Positions 17,582-26,479 of a DNA stretch of 64,000 nucleotides are shown here, piece by piece. The notes under the pieces are model-generated. The model was given only the letters and a program-made list of their open reading frames with translations. It was not told the origin of the DNA and made no database searches. The stretch comes from Pseudomonas cremoricolorata DSM 17059 = NBRC 16634. Its GTDB lineage: Bacteria; Pseudomonadota; Gammaproteobacteria; Pseudomonadales; Pseudomonadaceae. The stretch lies in the NCBI RefSeq assembly GCF_000425745.1, contig NZ_AUEA01000017.1:31744-95743 (forward strand), written 5' to 3'. Position 1 is the stretch's first letter, and each line of letters begins with the position of its first letter. The position numbers and the translations under genes were made by a program.

Positions 17582-18898
17582 ATGTTCAATACAAAACTGA
17601 AGCAGAAGGTGCAGCAGCTGCGTGAGGATCTGCTCACGGTCCAGCAAGTGATGGACAGCCTTGACAGCGAAATGCTGGTGTTGCAACTCGACCCGCAAGG
17701 GAAAATCGAGCAGGTCAACGACAACTTCGCCAAGGAAATGCACTACCGCCCCGAGCAGATGATCGGCCGCTCGCTGGAAGAGTTCGTGCCAGCGCATGTC
17801 AAGAAACTCGACTTCTACCAGCGCATGCACTCGGCCCTGACCCGGGGCGAGCATCTGCACGGCGCATTCCGTCTGCTGCGCGGCGATGGTGACGAAGCCT
17901 GGCTGCGCTCAATCCTGCAACCGGTGCGCTGCGCCGATGGCCGGCTCAAGCACTTCAGCCTGCACTCCAGCGACCTGACCCGCACCATCAAGACCTCGCG
18001 CGAGCACGAAAGCCTGATCAAGGCGTTGATGCGCTCCACCGCGGTGATCGAGTTCAACCTCGACGGCGAGGTGCTGCACGCCAACGACCGCTTCCTGCAT
18101 GCGATGGGCTATCGCCTCGACCAGGTCAAGGGTCGCCACCACAAGATCTTCTGCGAACCCCACGAGTACAACTCCAGCGCTTACCAGGCGTTCTGGGAAA
18201 AGCTGCGTCGTGGTGAGTACATCGCCGATCGTTTCAAACGTGTCGATGCCAATGGCCACATCGTGTGGCTGGAAGCGTCCTACAACCCGATCTTCGACGC
18301 CCACGACGTGCTGTACAAAGTGGTCAAGTTCGCCACTGTCGTTACCGATCAGGTCAATCGCGAGCAGGCCGTGGCGCAGGCCGCCGACATCGCCTATTCG
18401 ACCTCGCTGGACACCGACGCCAGTGCCAACAAGGCCAATGACGTGGTGACCCAGAGCGTTGAGGTCATGCGCGGCCTGGAATCGTCGATGCAGCGGGCGG
18501 CAGAGGGCATTCAGGCGCTCGACACCCAATCGCGGGTAATCGGCGCGATCATCAAGACCATCAGCGACATCGCCAGCCAGACCAACCTGCTGGCACTCAA
18601 TGCCGCCATCGAAGCGGCGCGCGCCGGTGAGCAAGGTCGCGGCTTTGCCGTGGTGGCCGATGAAGTGCGGCAACTGGCTTCACGCACCAGCAGCGCCACC
18701 GAAGAGATTGCCCGCGTGGTGAAGCAGAACGAGCAGCTTGCGCAAACGGCGGTGGACATCATCGACACCAGCAAGCGCCAGGCTGAACAGGGGCTGTCGC
18801 TGGCAGATGAAACCGGTGGGGTGATCGGGGAAATTCAGGACGGGGCCAAGCGGGTAGTGGAAGCGGTTGGGCAGTTCTCCAACCAGCTCAACGGCTGA
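17582..18898 (+). CDS. Soluble PAS-PAS methyl-accepting chemotaxis protein, BdlA-like
   Basis: 438 residues with no membrane segment: a short coiled coil, two PAS domains (about 30-130 and 145-250) and a short MCP signalling domain. The signalling domain has the conserved hairpin tip AIEAARAGEQGRGFAVVADE. This matches the architecture of P. aeruginosa BdlA, which controls biofilm dispersion, and of soluble redox/aerotaxis receptors. Conserved residues for haem or FAD were not identified by eye. The start at 17582 (MFNTKLKQK) matches family length; an in-frame ATG at 17555 would add nine residues. It is divergent from the glycosyltransferase gene with 171 bp between. Confidence 0.87.
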   Translation: MFNTKLKQKVQQLREDLLTVQQVMDSLDSEMLVLQLDPQGKIEQVNDNFAKEMHYRPEQMIGRSLEEFVPAHVKKLDFYQRMHSALTRGEHLHGAFRLLRGDGDEAWLRSILQPVRCADGRLKHFSLHSSDLTRTIKTSREHESLIKALMRSTAVIEFNLDGEVLHANDRFLHAMGYRLDQVKGRHHKIFCEPHEYNSSAYQAFWEKLRRGEYIADRFKRVDANGHIVWLEASYNPIFDAHDVLYKVVKFATVVTDQVNREQAVAQAADIAYSTSLDTDASANKANDVVTQSVEVMRGLESSMQRAAEGIQALDTQSRVIGAIIKTISDIASQTNLLALNAAIEAARAGEQGRGFAVVADEVRQLASRTSSATEEIARVVKQNEQLAQTAVDIIDTSKRQAEQGLSLADETGGVIGEIQDGAKRVVEAVGQFSNQLNG

Positions 18899-18901
18899 GT
18901 G

Positions 18902-18932
18902 ACATCAGGCCCGCTGCGCGCGGGCCTGATGT
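18902..18932. terminator. Strong bidirectional terminator hairpin
   Basis: ACATCAGGCCCGC (18902-18914) pairs perfectly with GCGGGCCTGATGT (18920-18932) around a five-base loop. It lies between the convergent chemoreceptor and 123-residue-protein genes. Confidence 0.83.
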
Positions 18933-18940
18933 GACAGTGT

Positions 18941-19312
18941 TCAGCCTTGCAACTGGGCGTGGACCTGAGCGACCACGTCCATGGCCTGATCGAGCGGCAG
19001 TTCGTCACCGACCCGATGGCCGTCGTCGAATGACGACTGCACGTAGAACAGCCCCGAGTATGCGTCGCTCGGAGTGGGCAGATCACCGTGCTGCACGGCA
19101 TTGACCACGACATCCACCAGCGAGGCCGAGTCGATGACCATGCCATTGCCGTCATGGCTGTTGAGGAAGATCTGCGCTGCTGGCGTGGTGACACCGGCTT
19201 CACCGAGTTTCTCGTCAAGGCGCCAGCTTGCCTTGTGTTGCAGCACACGCAGCCCTTGCAGGTGTTCAGGAATGTCGGTGAGGTCGAGGTAGTCGCGTGG
19301 ATCGTCGGTCAT
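18941..19312 (-). CDS. Conserved hypothetical protein, 123 residues
   Basis: An acidic cytoplasmic protein with no signal peptide or membrane segment (starts MTDDPRDYLDLTDIPEHLQG). I do not recognise a named domain. AGGAAAA precedes the ATG at a good distance and the codon use resembles the neighbours, so it is a real gene. It follows the small TIGR02450-type gene on the same strand, with a hairpin between them, so it may have its own promoter. Confidence 0.78.
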   Translation of the reverse strand: MTDDPRDYLDLTDIPEHLQGLRVLQHKASWRLDEKLGEAGVTTPAAQIFLNSHDGNGMVIDSASLVDVVVNAVQHGDLPTPSDAYSGLFYVQSSFDDGHRVGDELPLDQAMDVVAQVHAQLQG

Positions 19313-19335
19313 GGTGGTTTTCCTGTATGGGTGGC

Positions 19336-19355
19336 TGGCGGCGCAAGTGCCGCCA
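19336..19355 (-). terminator. Hairpin between two minus-strand genes
   Basis: TGGCGGC (19336-19342) pairs with GCCGCCA (19349-19355) around a six-base loop, about 70 bp after the TIGR02450-type stop. No T-run is present. Confidence 0.45.
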
Positions 19356-19423
19356 GGCGCGCATTGAAAACCGCATGCCAGCGCGCAACGCGGTAGATGT
19401 GTCTCAGCCGCGCTCAGCCACCA

Positions 19424-19639
19424 CTATCTCCAGCCCATCGCCCACACCTGCGCGTCGCGCAGTACCCGCCAGTCGAGCCACTCGCTGCGCCCGCTGTGCA
19501 CGGCCTGCAGTTCCACGCGCAGCAGCACGCCCGCTTCATCATGCTCGAGGTCTGTCACCAGAAAGTGCTTTTCACGGTTCACCGGCTGCGTCGCGGTCCA
19601 TTTCGACAGTTTGAGTTTCGCGGGGTTGAAGCGATTCAT
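19424..19639 (-). CDS. TIGR02450/DUF2389 family small tryptophan-rich protein
   Basis: 71 residues following the family pattern closely: NPAKLKLSKWTATQPVNREK near the start, HFLVT next, then a charged middle, and the end LDWRVLRD...W-x-MGWR. These small conserved proteins of gamma-proteobacteria have no established function. The gene lies 26 bp after cysZ on the same strand and is probably co-transcribed with it. Confidence 0.9.
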   Translation of the reverse strand: MNRFNPAKLKLSKWTATQPVNREKHFLVTDLEHDEAGVLLRVELQAVHSGRSEWLDWRVLRDAQVWAMGWR

Positions 19640-19665
19640 GGGAAGCTCCTGCGGGCGCGCCAGGC

Positions 19666-20430
19666 TCAGGGGCGCTGATCGGTCGTTTTGACAACGCGGG
19701 TATCACCTTTCTCGCGCACCCAGAACAACGTCGCCCCGGCCACTGCCGCCGGCATCATCAGCACGTTGACACCAGGAATCAGCAGGGCCAGGTAGGTCAC
19801 GCCGCCAAAGCTCAGCGACTGCCAGCGCTTGCTGCGCAGCCAGGCGAGCATGTCTTGCCAGCTCATCTTGTTGTTGTCGGCGGGGTAGTCGATGTACTGG
19901 ATGGCCATCATCCAGATACCGAAGATCAGCCACAGTGGTGCGGCGATGACGTTCACCACGGGAATGAACGACAGCACGAACAGGCCCAGCGCGCGGGGCA
20001 GGAAGTAGCCCAGCTTGCGCATCTCGCGGCTGAACGTGCGTGGCACCATCGCCACCAGTTCACCCCAGCTGAATGGCGGGAAGGTGTCTTCGCCGCGGGC
20101 GACCACTTCGACTTTTTCCGCCAGAAAACCGTTGAACGGTGCGGCGACGATGTTGGCCACCAGGGTGAAGGTGAAGAACACCATCAACACCACCAGCATC
20201 ACGAACAGCGGCCAGAGGATATAGGTGAGAAAGCTCAGCCACTGCGGCAAGGCGGGCATCAGCGTATCGACCCACAGGCTGAACTGATGGCCTGCGAAGT
20301 ACACCAGGGCGCCGAACAGCAACAGGTTGACGGCCAGCGGCAGCAGCACGAACAGGCGCAGGCCGGGGCTGAGCACCAGCCTCAGGCCTTCGCGCAGGTA
20401 TTGCGGGCCGGACAGAACGGGGGCGGACAT
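19666..20430 (-). CDS. cysZ: Sulfate transporter CysZ
   Basis: 254 residues with several hydrophobic helices (around 25-50, 70-100, 140-175 and 210-235) and the CysZ/EI24 family pattern, including VANIVAAPFNGFLAEKVE and the conserved DYPADNNKMSW loop. CysZ mediates sulfate uptake across the inner membrane for cysteine synthesis. The ATG at 20430 has GGAG seven bases upstream; the open frame beyond it lacks conservation to the family. It is divergent from trxB, a common arrangement in pseudomonads. Confidence 0.92.
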   Translation of the reverse strand: MSAPVLSGPQYLREGLRLVLSPGLRLFVLLPLAVNLLLFGALVYFAGHQFSLWVDTLMPALPQWLSFLTYILWPLFVMLVVLMVFFTFTLVANIVAAPFNGFLAEKVEVVARGEDTFPPFSWGELVAMVPRTFSREMRKLGYFLPRALGLFVLSFIPVVNVIAAPLWLIFGIWMMAIQYIDYPADNNKMSWQDMLAWLRSKRWQSLSFGGVTYLALLIPGVNVLMMPAAVAGATLFWVREKGDTRVVKTTDQRP

Positions 20431-20755
20431 GGACAGGCTCCATCGAAAGGAAAAACGCGCTGACCTTACCGAGTTTGGCCGAGGCGGGGAAGGTGTTCGC
20501 CCAGGCTGATCCGGCCGGGTCAGGCAGCATTGGCAGGGTTTTGAATGACTACAGCAGTACATAGAGCTTGTCTATAAGGTGGATTGTCTAAGGATATTTC
20601 CTTAATCTCTGCCACCTCGATACAGTCCGCCCCAATGCATTCTTGCGGGCCTGTGGGTGAAGGTCTTCCTTCGGCGCTGTACAGGCCCCTTTCAATTCCA
20701 GCCCTGTCTGACCGGCTTGCCCGCCGGTCGATGGCAGGTTCCACAGGAGTTCGTC
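20431..20755. promoter_or_regulatory. cysZ-trxB divergent intergenic region
   Basis: 325 bp without a gene. Around 20560-20610 the DNA is locally AT-rich. TTGTCTA occurs twice in direct orientation (20568-20574 and 20584-20590, 16 bp apart), followed by a small palindrome AAGGA-TATT-TCCTT (20590-20603). These are candidates for the trxB promoter and a regulator site, but I cannot assign a regulator. Confidence 0.4.
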
Positions 20756-21718
20756 ATGTCTGAAGTTCGTCACTCGCGCGTCATCATTCTGGGTTCCGGC
20801 CCCGCCGGCTACAGCGCTGCGGTTTACGCTGCGCGCGCCAACCTCAAGCCGCTGCTGATCACCGGCCTGCAGGCGGGCGGCCAGCTGACCACCACCACCG
20901 AAGTCGACAACTGGCCGGGCGACCCCCATGGCCTGACCGGCCCGGCACTGATGCAGCGCATGCAGGAACACGCCGAACGCTTCGAGACCGAGATCGTCTT
21001 CGACCACATCAACGCCGTCGATCTGGCCAGCAAGCCCTACACCCTCACCGGTGACAGCGGCACCTACAGCTGCGACGCGCTGATCATCGCCACCGGCGCC
21101 AGCGCCCGTTACCTGGGCTTGCCGTCGGAAGAAGCGTTCATGGGCAAGGGTGTTTCGGCCTGCGCCACCTGCGACGGCTTCTTCTACCGCAACAAGCCGG
21201 TGGCTGTGGTCGGTGGCGGCAACACCGCCGTGGAAGAAGCGCTGTACCTGGCCAACATCGCCAGCAAGGTGACCCTGGTCCACCGCCGCGATACCTTCCG
21301 CGCCGAGAAGATCCTGATCGACAAGCTCAACGCCCGCGTGGCCGAAGGCAAGATCGAACTCAAGCTCAACGCCACCCTCGACGAAGTGCTGGGTGACAAC
21401 ATGGGCGTGACCGGTGCGCGACTGAAAAACAACGATGGCAGCTTCGACGAAATCACCGTCGACGGCGTGTTCATCGCCATCGGCCACACCCCCAACACCT
21501 CGCTGTTCGAAGGTCAGTTGACCCTCAAGGACGGCTACCTGGTGGTCAATGGCGGCCGTGAAGGCAATGCCACAGCCACCAATGTCGAGGGCGTGTTCGC
21601 CGCAGGCGACGTGGCCGACCACGTCTACCGTCAGGCGATCACCTCGGCCGGTGCTGGCTGCATGGCCGCGCTGGACGTCGAGCGCTACCTCGACGGCCTG
21701 GCCAACGCTTCGTTCTGA
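20756..21718 (+). CDS. trxB: Thioredoxin reductase
   Basis: 320 residues. It has the FAD-binding N-terminus (VIILGSGPAGYSAAVYAARA), the redox-active CATC motif in the segment SACATCDGFFY, the NADPH-binding GGGNTAVEEALYLA and the C-terminal FAD motif GVFAAGDVAD. It transfers electrons from NADPH to thioredoxin in the cytoplasm, and could supply the thiol peroxidase encoded at 15726. The ATG follows CAGGAG at six to seven bases. Confidence 0.97.
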   Translation: MSEVRHSRVIILGSGPAGYSAAVYAARANLKPLLITGLQAGGQLTTTTEVDNWPGDPHGLTGPALMQRMQEHAERFETEIVFDHINAVDLASKPYTLTGDSGTYSCDALIIATGASARYLGLPSEEAFMGKGVSACATCDGFFYRNKPVAVVGGGNTAVEEALYLANIASKVTLVHRRDTFRAEKILIDKLNARVAEGKIELKLNATLDEVLGDNMGVTGARLKNNDGSFDEITVDGVFIAIGHTPNTSLFEGQLTLKDGYLVVNGGREGNATATNVEGVFAAGDVADHVYRQAITSAGAGCMAALDVERYLDGLANASF

Positions 21719-21726
21719 TCGGGCGC

Positions 21727-21751
21727 CGACGGCGGGTGACCACCGCCGTCG
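21727..21751. terminator. Bidirectional hairpin between trxB and nadC
   Basis: CGACGGCGG (21727-21735) pairs with CCGCCGTCG (21743-21751) around a short loop, nine bases after the trxB stop and before the convergent nadC stop. Confidence 0.68.
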
Positions 21752-21766
21752 TGCCTTGAGGCAGGG

Positions 21767-22615
21767 TTACAGGCTCAGGCGCATCGACAGGTCGACCGCC
21801 TTGACGTCCTTGGTCATGGCACCGATGGAAATGTAGTCCACCCCGGTTTCGGCAATCACCCGCAAGGTTTGCTCATTGACCCCGCCACTGGCCTCCAGCC
21901 TGGCCTTGCCGGCAGTGATACGCACCGCTTCGCGCATGTCATCCAGGCTCAGTTCGTCGAGCATGACGATATCGGCCCCCGCTGCCAGCGCTTCACGCAG
22001 CTCTTCCAGGCTTTCCACCTCGATTTCCACCGGCTTGCCCGGGGCGATGCCGTGTGCGGCCTTGACCGCAGCGCCAACCCCGCCGCTGGCGGCAATGTGG
22101 TTTTCCTTGATCAGGAAGGCGTCGTACAGGCCGATGCGATGGTTGTCGCAGCCGCCGCAGGTCACCGCATACTTTTGCGCCAGGCGCAGGCCCGGCAGGG
22201 TCTTGCGGGTGTCCAGCAGGCGCACCCCAGTGCCTTCTACCAGGCTTGCCAGCGCGGCCGCCCGGGTGGCCACGCCCGACAGCATCTGCAGAAAATTCAG
22301 CGCCGTGCGCTCGCCGCTGAGCAGCGAGCGGGCCGGGCCTTCGAGGTGGAACAGCGCCTGATTGGCCTCGGCGCGCTGACCGTCGACTACCTGCCAATGC
22401 ACCGCTACGCGCGGGTCGAGCTGACGGAACACGGCGTCGACCCAGGCGCTGCCGGCGATCACGCATGCCTCACGGGTGATGATGGTGGCCTTGGCCAGGC
22501 GCTCGGCGGGAATCAGCTGGGCGGTGATGTCGCCGCTGCCGAGGTCTTCGAGCAGCGCGCGGCGCACGTTGGCTTCGATTTCGGCAGTCAGGTCGGCGAG
22601 GCGTAGGTTCGGCAT
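21767..22615 (-). CDS. nadC: Nicotinate-nucleotide pyrophosphorylase (quinolinate phosphoribosyltransferase)
   Basis: 282 residues with the NadC signature: ALLEDLGSGDIT near the N-terminus, SGERTALNFLQMLSG, DTRKTLPGLR, the basic KYAVTCGGCDNHR, EIEVESLEEL and the C-terminal SGGVN/ISIGAMT loops. It condenses quinolinate with PRPP to nicotinate mononucleotide in de novo NAD synthesis. The ATG at 22615 has GGAG at the right spacing; an upstream GTG at 22627 is less likely. It is divergent from the DUF1631 gene. Confidence 0.96.
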   Translation of the reverse strand: MPNLRLADLTAEIEANVRRALLEDLGSGDITAQLIPAERLAKATIITREACVIAGSAWVDAVFRQLDPRVAVHWQVVDGQRAEANQALFHLEGPARSLLSGERTALNFLQMLSGVATRAAALASLVEGTGVRLLDTRKTLPGLRLAQKYAVTCGGCDNHRIGLYDAFLIKENHIAASGGVGAAVKAAHGIAPGKPVEIEVESLEELREALAAGADIVMLDELSLDDMREAVRITAGKARLEASGGVNEQTLRVIAETGVDYISIGAMTKDVKAVDLSMRLSL

Positions 22616-22840
22616 GGTCGGCTCCACAGGCTAGGTGGCGGCGATTATAGGGCAGGGGGCGGGTGTGTACACCCGCTGGCCAGGCAACCTTTGGTCTGGC
22701 CAGGGGAGCAGCGGGAACGTTTTTCGGTCAATCAGTATCGAACCCCGCAGCGGTCGCTCTATGTCTTTGAAAAACAGCAACACCTGCGCCGGCGCGCCGT
22801 CACGGATTGACCCCCGCCCATGAACAGCAAGGAGCTTGAA

Positions 22841-24982
22841 ATGCGCCACGAAGGCAACGTTATCCCTCTGACTTCGGCCATCGACCGACGTGCCGCGCTG
22901 CTCGCGCCGGGCCTGCCGCTGCTGATGCTGAGAGTGCGCGACAAAGCCGCTGTGCAATTGGGTAACGGCTTGCAGGCGCTGTTCGACGCCGCCGACGAAA
23001 CCTTGCTCGAGCGTGTCGACAAGGCCGACGCAGCCGAGCAGCCTCGCTATCTGCAAGCGGTGCGCGAGGTGCGCTTCAAGCGCAAGCACATCGAGCTGGG
23101 CGTGCTCGACCAGTTCCACGAGGCCTTTTCGCGACTGACTCAGGGCCATGGCATGGCCTTGCTCGACGACGCCCTGCTCCAGCGCAGCGCCGGCACGGCG
23201 CCTGCGAGCGACGACGCAGCGGATGCGGCCATGATCGAGCGCGCCATGCTGCGCGACGGCGCCGCGCTGGAGCAGCTCAACGCGCGTTTCGAGGCACTGC
23301 TGGAATTGCCGTTGGAGGTCAGCCAGCGTAACCCGCTGAGCCCGGCGTGGCTGTGCCGCAGTTTCGTCGAGGTATGCACCGAGCGGGCTATCGATTCTGC
23401 GAGCACCCAGGCACTGCTCGTGCTGTTCGAGCCGCACGTGCTGCGCCGCATGGGGCCGTGCTACGCCGAAGCCAATCGTCTGCTGGTCGGCGCCGGGGTG
23501 TTGCCGAGCTTGCCGCTGGCTGCGGATCAGACCCCCGTCGAACCGCGTGGGCGGTTGATGCCGATGCCGAACGATTCGCGCAGCGCTGCGCAGCTGGCCG
23601 CTGGCGAGGCGCTTTTCGCTGATCTGCAACCCTTGCTGGCACCCTTGCGCGGGCAGTTGACGCCACGCCTGCGCTCCCCCGAACAGGTGCCTGCGGTAGC
23701 CGCGCACGATCTGTCGCGCATGCTCTCGCACCTGCAACGGCATGCCAGTGCCGCTTCCAGTGACCTGGGCGACGAGTTGCAGGCCTTGCTGCTGAAGATC
23801 ACCGCGCGCAGCGGTCAGCGCCGCGCGCTCAGCCATGACGATGAAGACACCATCAACCTGATGGCGCGTATCTTTGCCGCCATCGAACACGACGCCGACC
23901 TGCACCCGCGCATGCGCGCACTGCTGGCTCGGCTGCACTTGCCGTTGCTCAAGGTCGCGCTGCTCGACAAGAGCCTGCTGAGCCGTTCCAGCCATCCGGC
24001 GCGGCGCTTGCTCGATGAGCTGGCGGCCGCAGCGATTGGCTGGCAAGCCGATGACCAGGCGTCCGACGACTTGTACCTGCGCCTGGACGGTGCGGTGCAG
24101 CGGGTGCTCAACGACTTTGCCGACGATGGCGCCGATGTGCAGAAGCATCTCAATGCCTTTGTTGCCCTGAGCCTGGAAGAGCGTCGGCGCAATGATCTGC
24201 TCGAGCAGCGTGCGCGCGACGCCGAGCAGGGCAGGCTGCGCATGCAGCACGCGCGTCAGGCGGTGGAGGCGGCGCTCAACCAGCGCCTGCACGGTCGCGC
24301 GGTACCGAGCGTGGTACTCGAGATGCTGGCCCAGGCCTGGAGCCAGGTGTTGCTGATGGCCTGGCTCAAGCAGGGCGAGTCGTCGCCGGCCTGGCACAGC
24401 GCATTGCGCACCGTCGATGACCTGCTGACCAGTGTCGTGCCCAACGCACCGGCCAGCCGGCGTCTGGTGGCCAAGGTACCAGCGCTGCTCAAGGCGCTGC
24501 GCGAAGGCCTGAACAGCGTCGCCCTCGATTCCTCGAGCCTGCGCGACTTTTTCGTACAGCTCGAACGCCTGCACCTGCAGGCCTATCGCTCGCCCGCGCA
24601 GCCCGCCGCCAGCCACGGCCCGTTGCGCCTGATCACCGTTCGCCGCTCGATTCGTCTGGCCGAGCAACCGACGCCGCCAGGCGCTGTGTTGCTGGAGGCC
24701 GATGATCCGGCGCTCAAGAGCCTGCAACAGCTGCGCATTGGCACCTGGATCGAAGTACGCCAGCGCGCCACGCCCATGCGCTGCCGGTTGCTGGCCCGGG
24801 TAGAAGGCAGCGACCGCTACGTATTTGCCAATCAGGCTGGGGTGAAGGTGCGCGAGTGGCGCCGGGCTGAGCTGCTCGAGGCGCTGCAGCGAGGTGAGGT
24901 GCGCTTGCTGGAAACCGGGCGAGTCTTCGAACGTGCGCTGCAACTGGCCCTCAAGCAATTGCGCGCCGGGCCGCTGCACTGA
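22841..24982 (+). CDS. DUF1631 family protein
   Basis: A 713-residue, mostly helical cytoplasmic protein of the DUF1631 family, with a C-terminal segment (about 600-690) containing a short beta-rich PilZ-like stretch (GTWIEVRQR, then CRLLARVEGSDRYVFAN). Function is unknown. The start is decided by the ribosome-binding site: AAGGAG lies six bases before the ATG at 22841 (MRHEGNVIPL), whereas the ATG at 22820 has none. If the PilZ-like part binds c-di-GMP it would be relevant to the adhesin locus downstream, but the canonical RxxxR motif is not obvious. Confidence 0.82.
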   Translation: MRHEGNVIPLTSAIDRRAALLAPGLPLLMLRVRDKAAVQLGNGLQALFDAADETLLERVDKADAAEQPRYLQAVREVRFKRKHIELGVLDQFHEAFSRLTQGHGMALLDDALLQRSAGTAPASDDAADAAMIERAMLRDGAALEQLNARFEALLELPLEVSQRNPLSPAWLCRSFVEVCTERAIDSASTQALLVLFEPHVLRRMGPCYAEANRLLVGAGVLPSLPLAADQTPVEPRGRLMPMPNDSRSAAQLAAGEALFADLQPLLAPLRGQLTPRLRSPEQVPAVAAHDLSRMLSHLQRHASAASSDLGDELQALLLKITARSGQRRALSHDDEDTINLMARIFAAIEHDADLHPRMRALLARLHLPLLKVALLDKSLLSRSSHPARRLLDELAAAAIGWQADDQASDDLYLRLDGAVQRVLNDFADDGADVQKHLNAFVALSLEERRRNDLLEQRARDAEQGRLRMQHARQAVEAALNQRLHGRAVPSVVLEMLAQAWSQVLLMAWLKQGESSPAWHSALRTVDDLLTSVVPNAPASRRLVAKVPALLKALREGLNSVALDSSSLRDFFVQLERLHLQAYRSPAQPAASHGPLRLITVRRSIRLAEQPTPPGAVLLEADDPALKSLQQLRIGTWIEVRQRATPMRCRLLARVEGSDRYVFANQAGVKVREWRRAELLEALQRGEVRLLETGRVFERALQLALKQLRAGPLH

Positions 24983-25079
24983 ACTGACAGCGCCGCGCAG
25001 ATGGCCGGCGGCGATGATTCCCAGGGTAAAGGCATCGCGGCATACTGGGCGCCCCATCGCGTCTTTCAGGTATGCCCCC

Positions 25080-25646
25080 ATGCAACTGGACCGTGACAGC
25101 GGCTGGTTTTCCGGCGTCAGCCATTGCCCTTCGCCCAACTGCAACGCCCGTCCTGCGGGCGAGGCAGTGTCCTTGCTGGTGATTCACAACATCAGCCTGC
25201 CACCCGGCTGCTTCGGCACCGGCAAAGTCCAGCAGTTCTTTCAGAATCGCCTCGATCCCAGCGAGCACCCGTTTTTCCAGACCATCGAGCACCTGACGGT
25301 CTCGGCGCATCTGTTCGTCGAGCGCGACGGTGGCGTCACGCAGTTCGTGTCGTTACTCGACCGCGCCTGGCATGCCGGGGTGTCTCGCTTCGCCGACCGC
25401 GAGGGGTGCAACGACTTTTCCATCGGCATCGAGCTCGAGGGCACCGATGTGCTGCCTTACAGCGATGCGCAGTATCAGGCACTGGCGCGACTGACCCGGC
25501 AGATACAGGCCTGCTGGCCGGCTATCGATGCCTCGCGCATCTGCGGCCACAGTGACATCGCGCCGCAGCGCAAGAGCGATCCGGGTCCGGCATTCGACTG
25601 GTCGCGCTACCGCGCCGGGTTGACCCAAGAGGAGGGCAGAGCATGA
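25080..25646 (+). CDS. ampD: 1,6-anhydro-N-acetylmuramyl-L-alanine amidase AmpD
   Basis: 188 residues of the zinc amidase_2 family. Visible zinc ligands are H36 (LLVIHNISLP), H157 (ICGHSD) and D167 (KSDPGPAFDW); K165 and a conserved Glu in GIELEG complete the catalytic set. AmpD removes the peptide from anhydromuropeptides in the cytoplasm during wall recycling, and its loss derepresses AmpC beta-lactamase in many species. It overlaps ampE by 4 bp. Confidence 0.96.
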   Translation: MQLDRDSGWFSGVSHCPSPNCNARPAGEAVSLLVIHNISLPPGCFGTGKVQQFFQNRLDPSEHPFFQTIEHLTVSAHLFVERDGGVTQFVSLLDRAWHAGVSRFADREGCNDFSIGIELEGTDVLPYSDAQYQALARLTRQIQACWPAIDASRICGHSDIAPQRKSDPGPAFDWSRYRAGLTQEEGRA

Positions 25647-26473
25647 GTTTTCTGGTGTTGGTGCTGGTGCTGTGGATCGAAAAGTTCTCGGCCCTGCGCC
25701 GGCGCGTGCAGCGCGACGGGTTCTTCGTTGGCGAGCTGCTGCGCCTAGAACGCGGGCGCCAGCCTCGGCCGTGGCTGACCCTGGCGATCTGCGTGCTGGC
25801 GCCGGTGCTGCTGCTGGCGTTGCTGCTTCATGTGTTGCAGCCGGTCGCCTACGGTTTGCTGGCCTTGCCGGTGCACCTGCTGGTGTTGCTGTACAGCCTG
25901 GGCCGAGGCGATGCCAAGGCTGCGCTGGGGCCACTGCGTGATGCCTGGCGGCGCGGCGATGACCAGGGCGCCCTGCATGTCGCCGAACGTGACCTTGATC
26001 TGCGCGCCGAGCAGCCTGGCGAGCTGTCGCGCCAGGTGCAGGGGCACCTGCTGTGGCAGGCGTACCAAAGCTTCTTCGCGGTGATCTTCTGGTACTTCCT
26101 GCTGGGCCCGGCTGCGGCGCTGGCCTACCGCCTGCTGGCGCTGACCCTCGAACATAGCCGGCAGGTGACCGTGCAGGCCCTGGCCGAGCGCCTGCGGCAC
26201 TGGCTCGATTGGCTGCCGGTACGTGCCTTGGGCATCAGTTTCGCTCTGGTCGGCAACTTCGTTGCGGTGAGCCGGGTGATGCTGCATGAACTGCTCAACG
26301 GCCAGCTGCGCGCCGAGCCGTGGGTGGCGCAGTTGGGCCGGGTGGCAGACGACATTCCTGAGCACGACAGCGCCGATCAGGCCAACCAGCGCCTCGACAG
26401 CCTGTGGGACCTGCTGCTGCGCAGTGCCGTGCTGTGGTACGTGGCGTTCGCCTTGTGCACGTTGCTTGGCTGA
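25643..26473 (+). CDS. ampE: AmpE regulatory membrane protein
   Basis: A 276-residue inner-membrane protein with about four hydrophobic helices (1-12, 48-90, 140-170, 255-275) and the AmpE-family N-terminus (SFLVLVLVLWIEKFS). It is coupled to ampD through an ATGA overlap. AmpE is a predicted sensor or accessory protein in beta-lactamase regulation with unclear biochemical function. The stop is six bases from the opposing tatD stop. Confidence 0.93.
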   Translation: MSFLVLVLVLWIEKFSALRRRVQRDGFFVGELLRLERGRQPRPWLTLAICVLAPVLLLALLLHVLQPVAYGLLALPVHLLVLLYSLGRGDAKAALGPLRDAWRRGDDQGALHVAERDLDLRAEQPGELSRQVQGHLLWQAYQSFFAVIFWYFLLGPAAALAYRLLALTLEHSRQVTVQALAERLRHWLDWLPVRALGISFALVGNFVAVSRVMLHELLNGQLRAEPWVAQLGRVADDIPEHDSADQANQRLDSLWDLLLRSAVLWYVAFALCTLLG

Positions 26474-26479
26474 GGGGGG

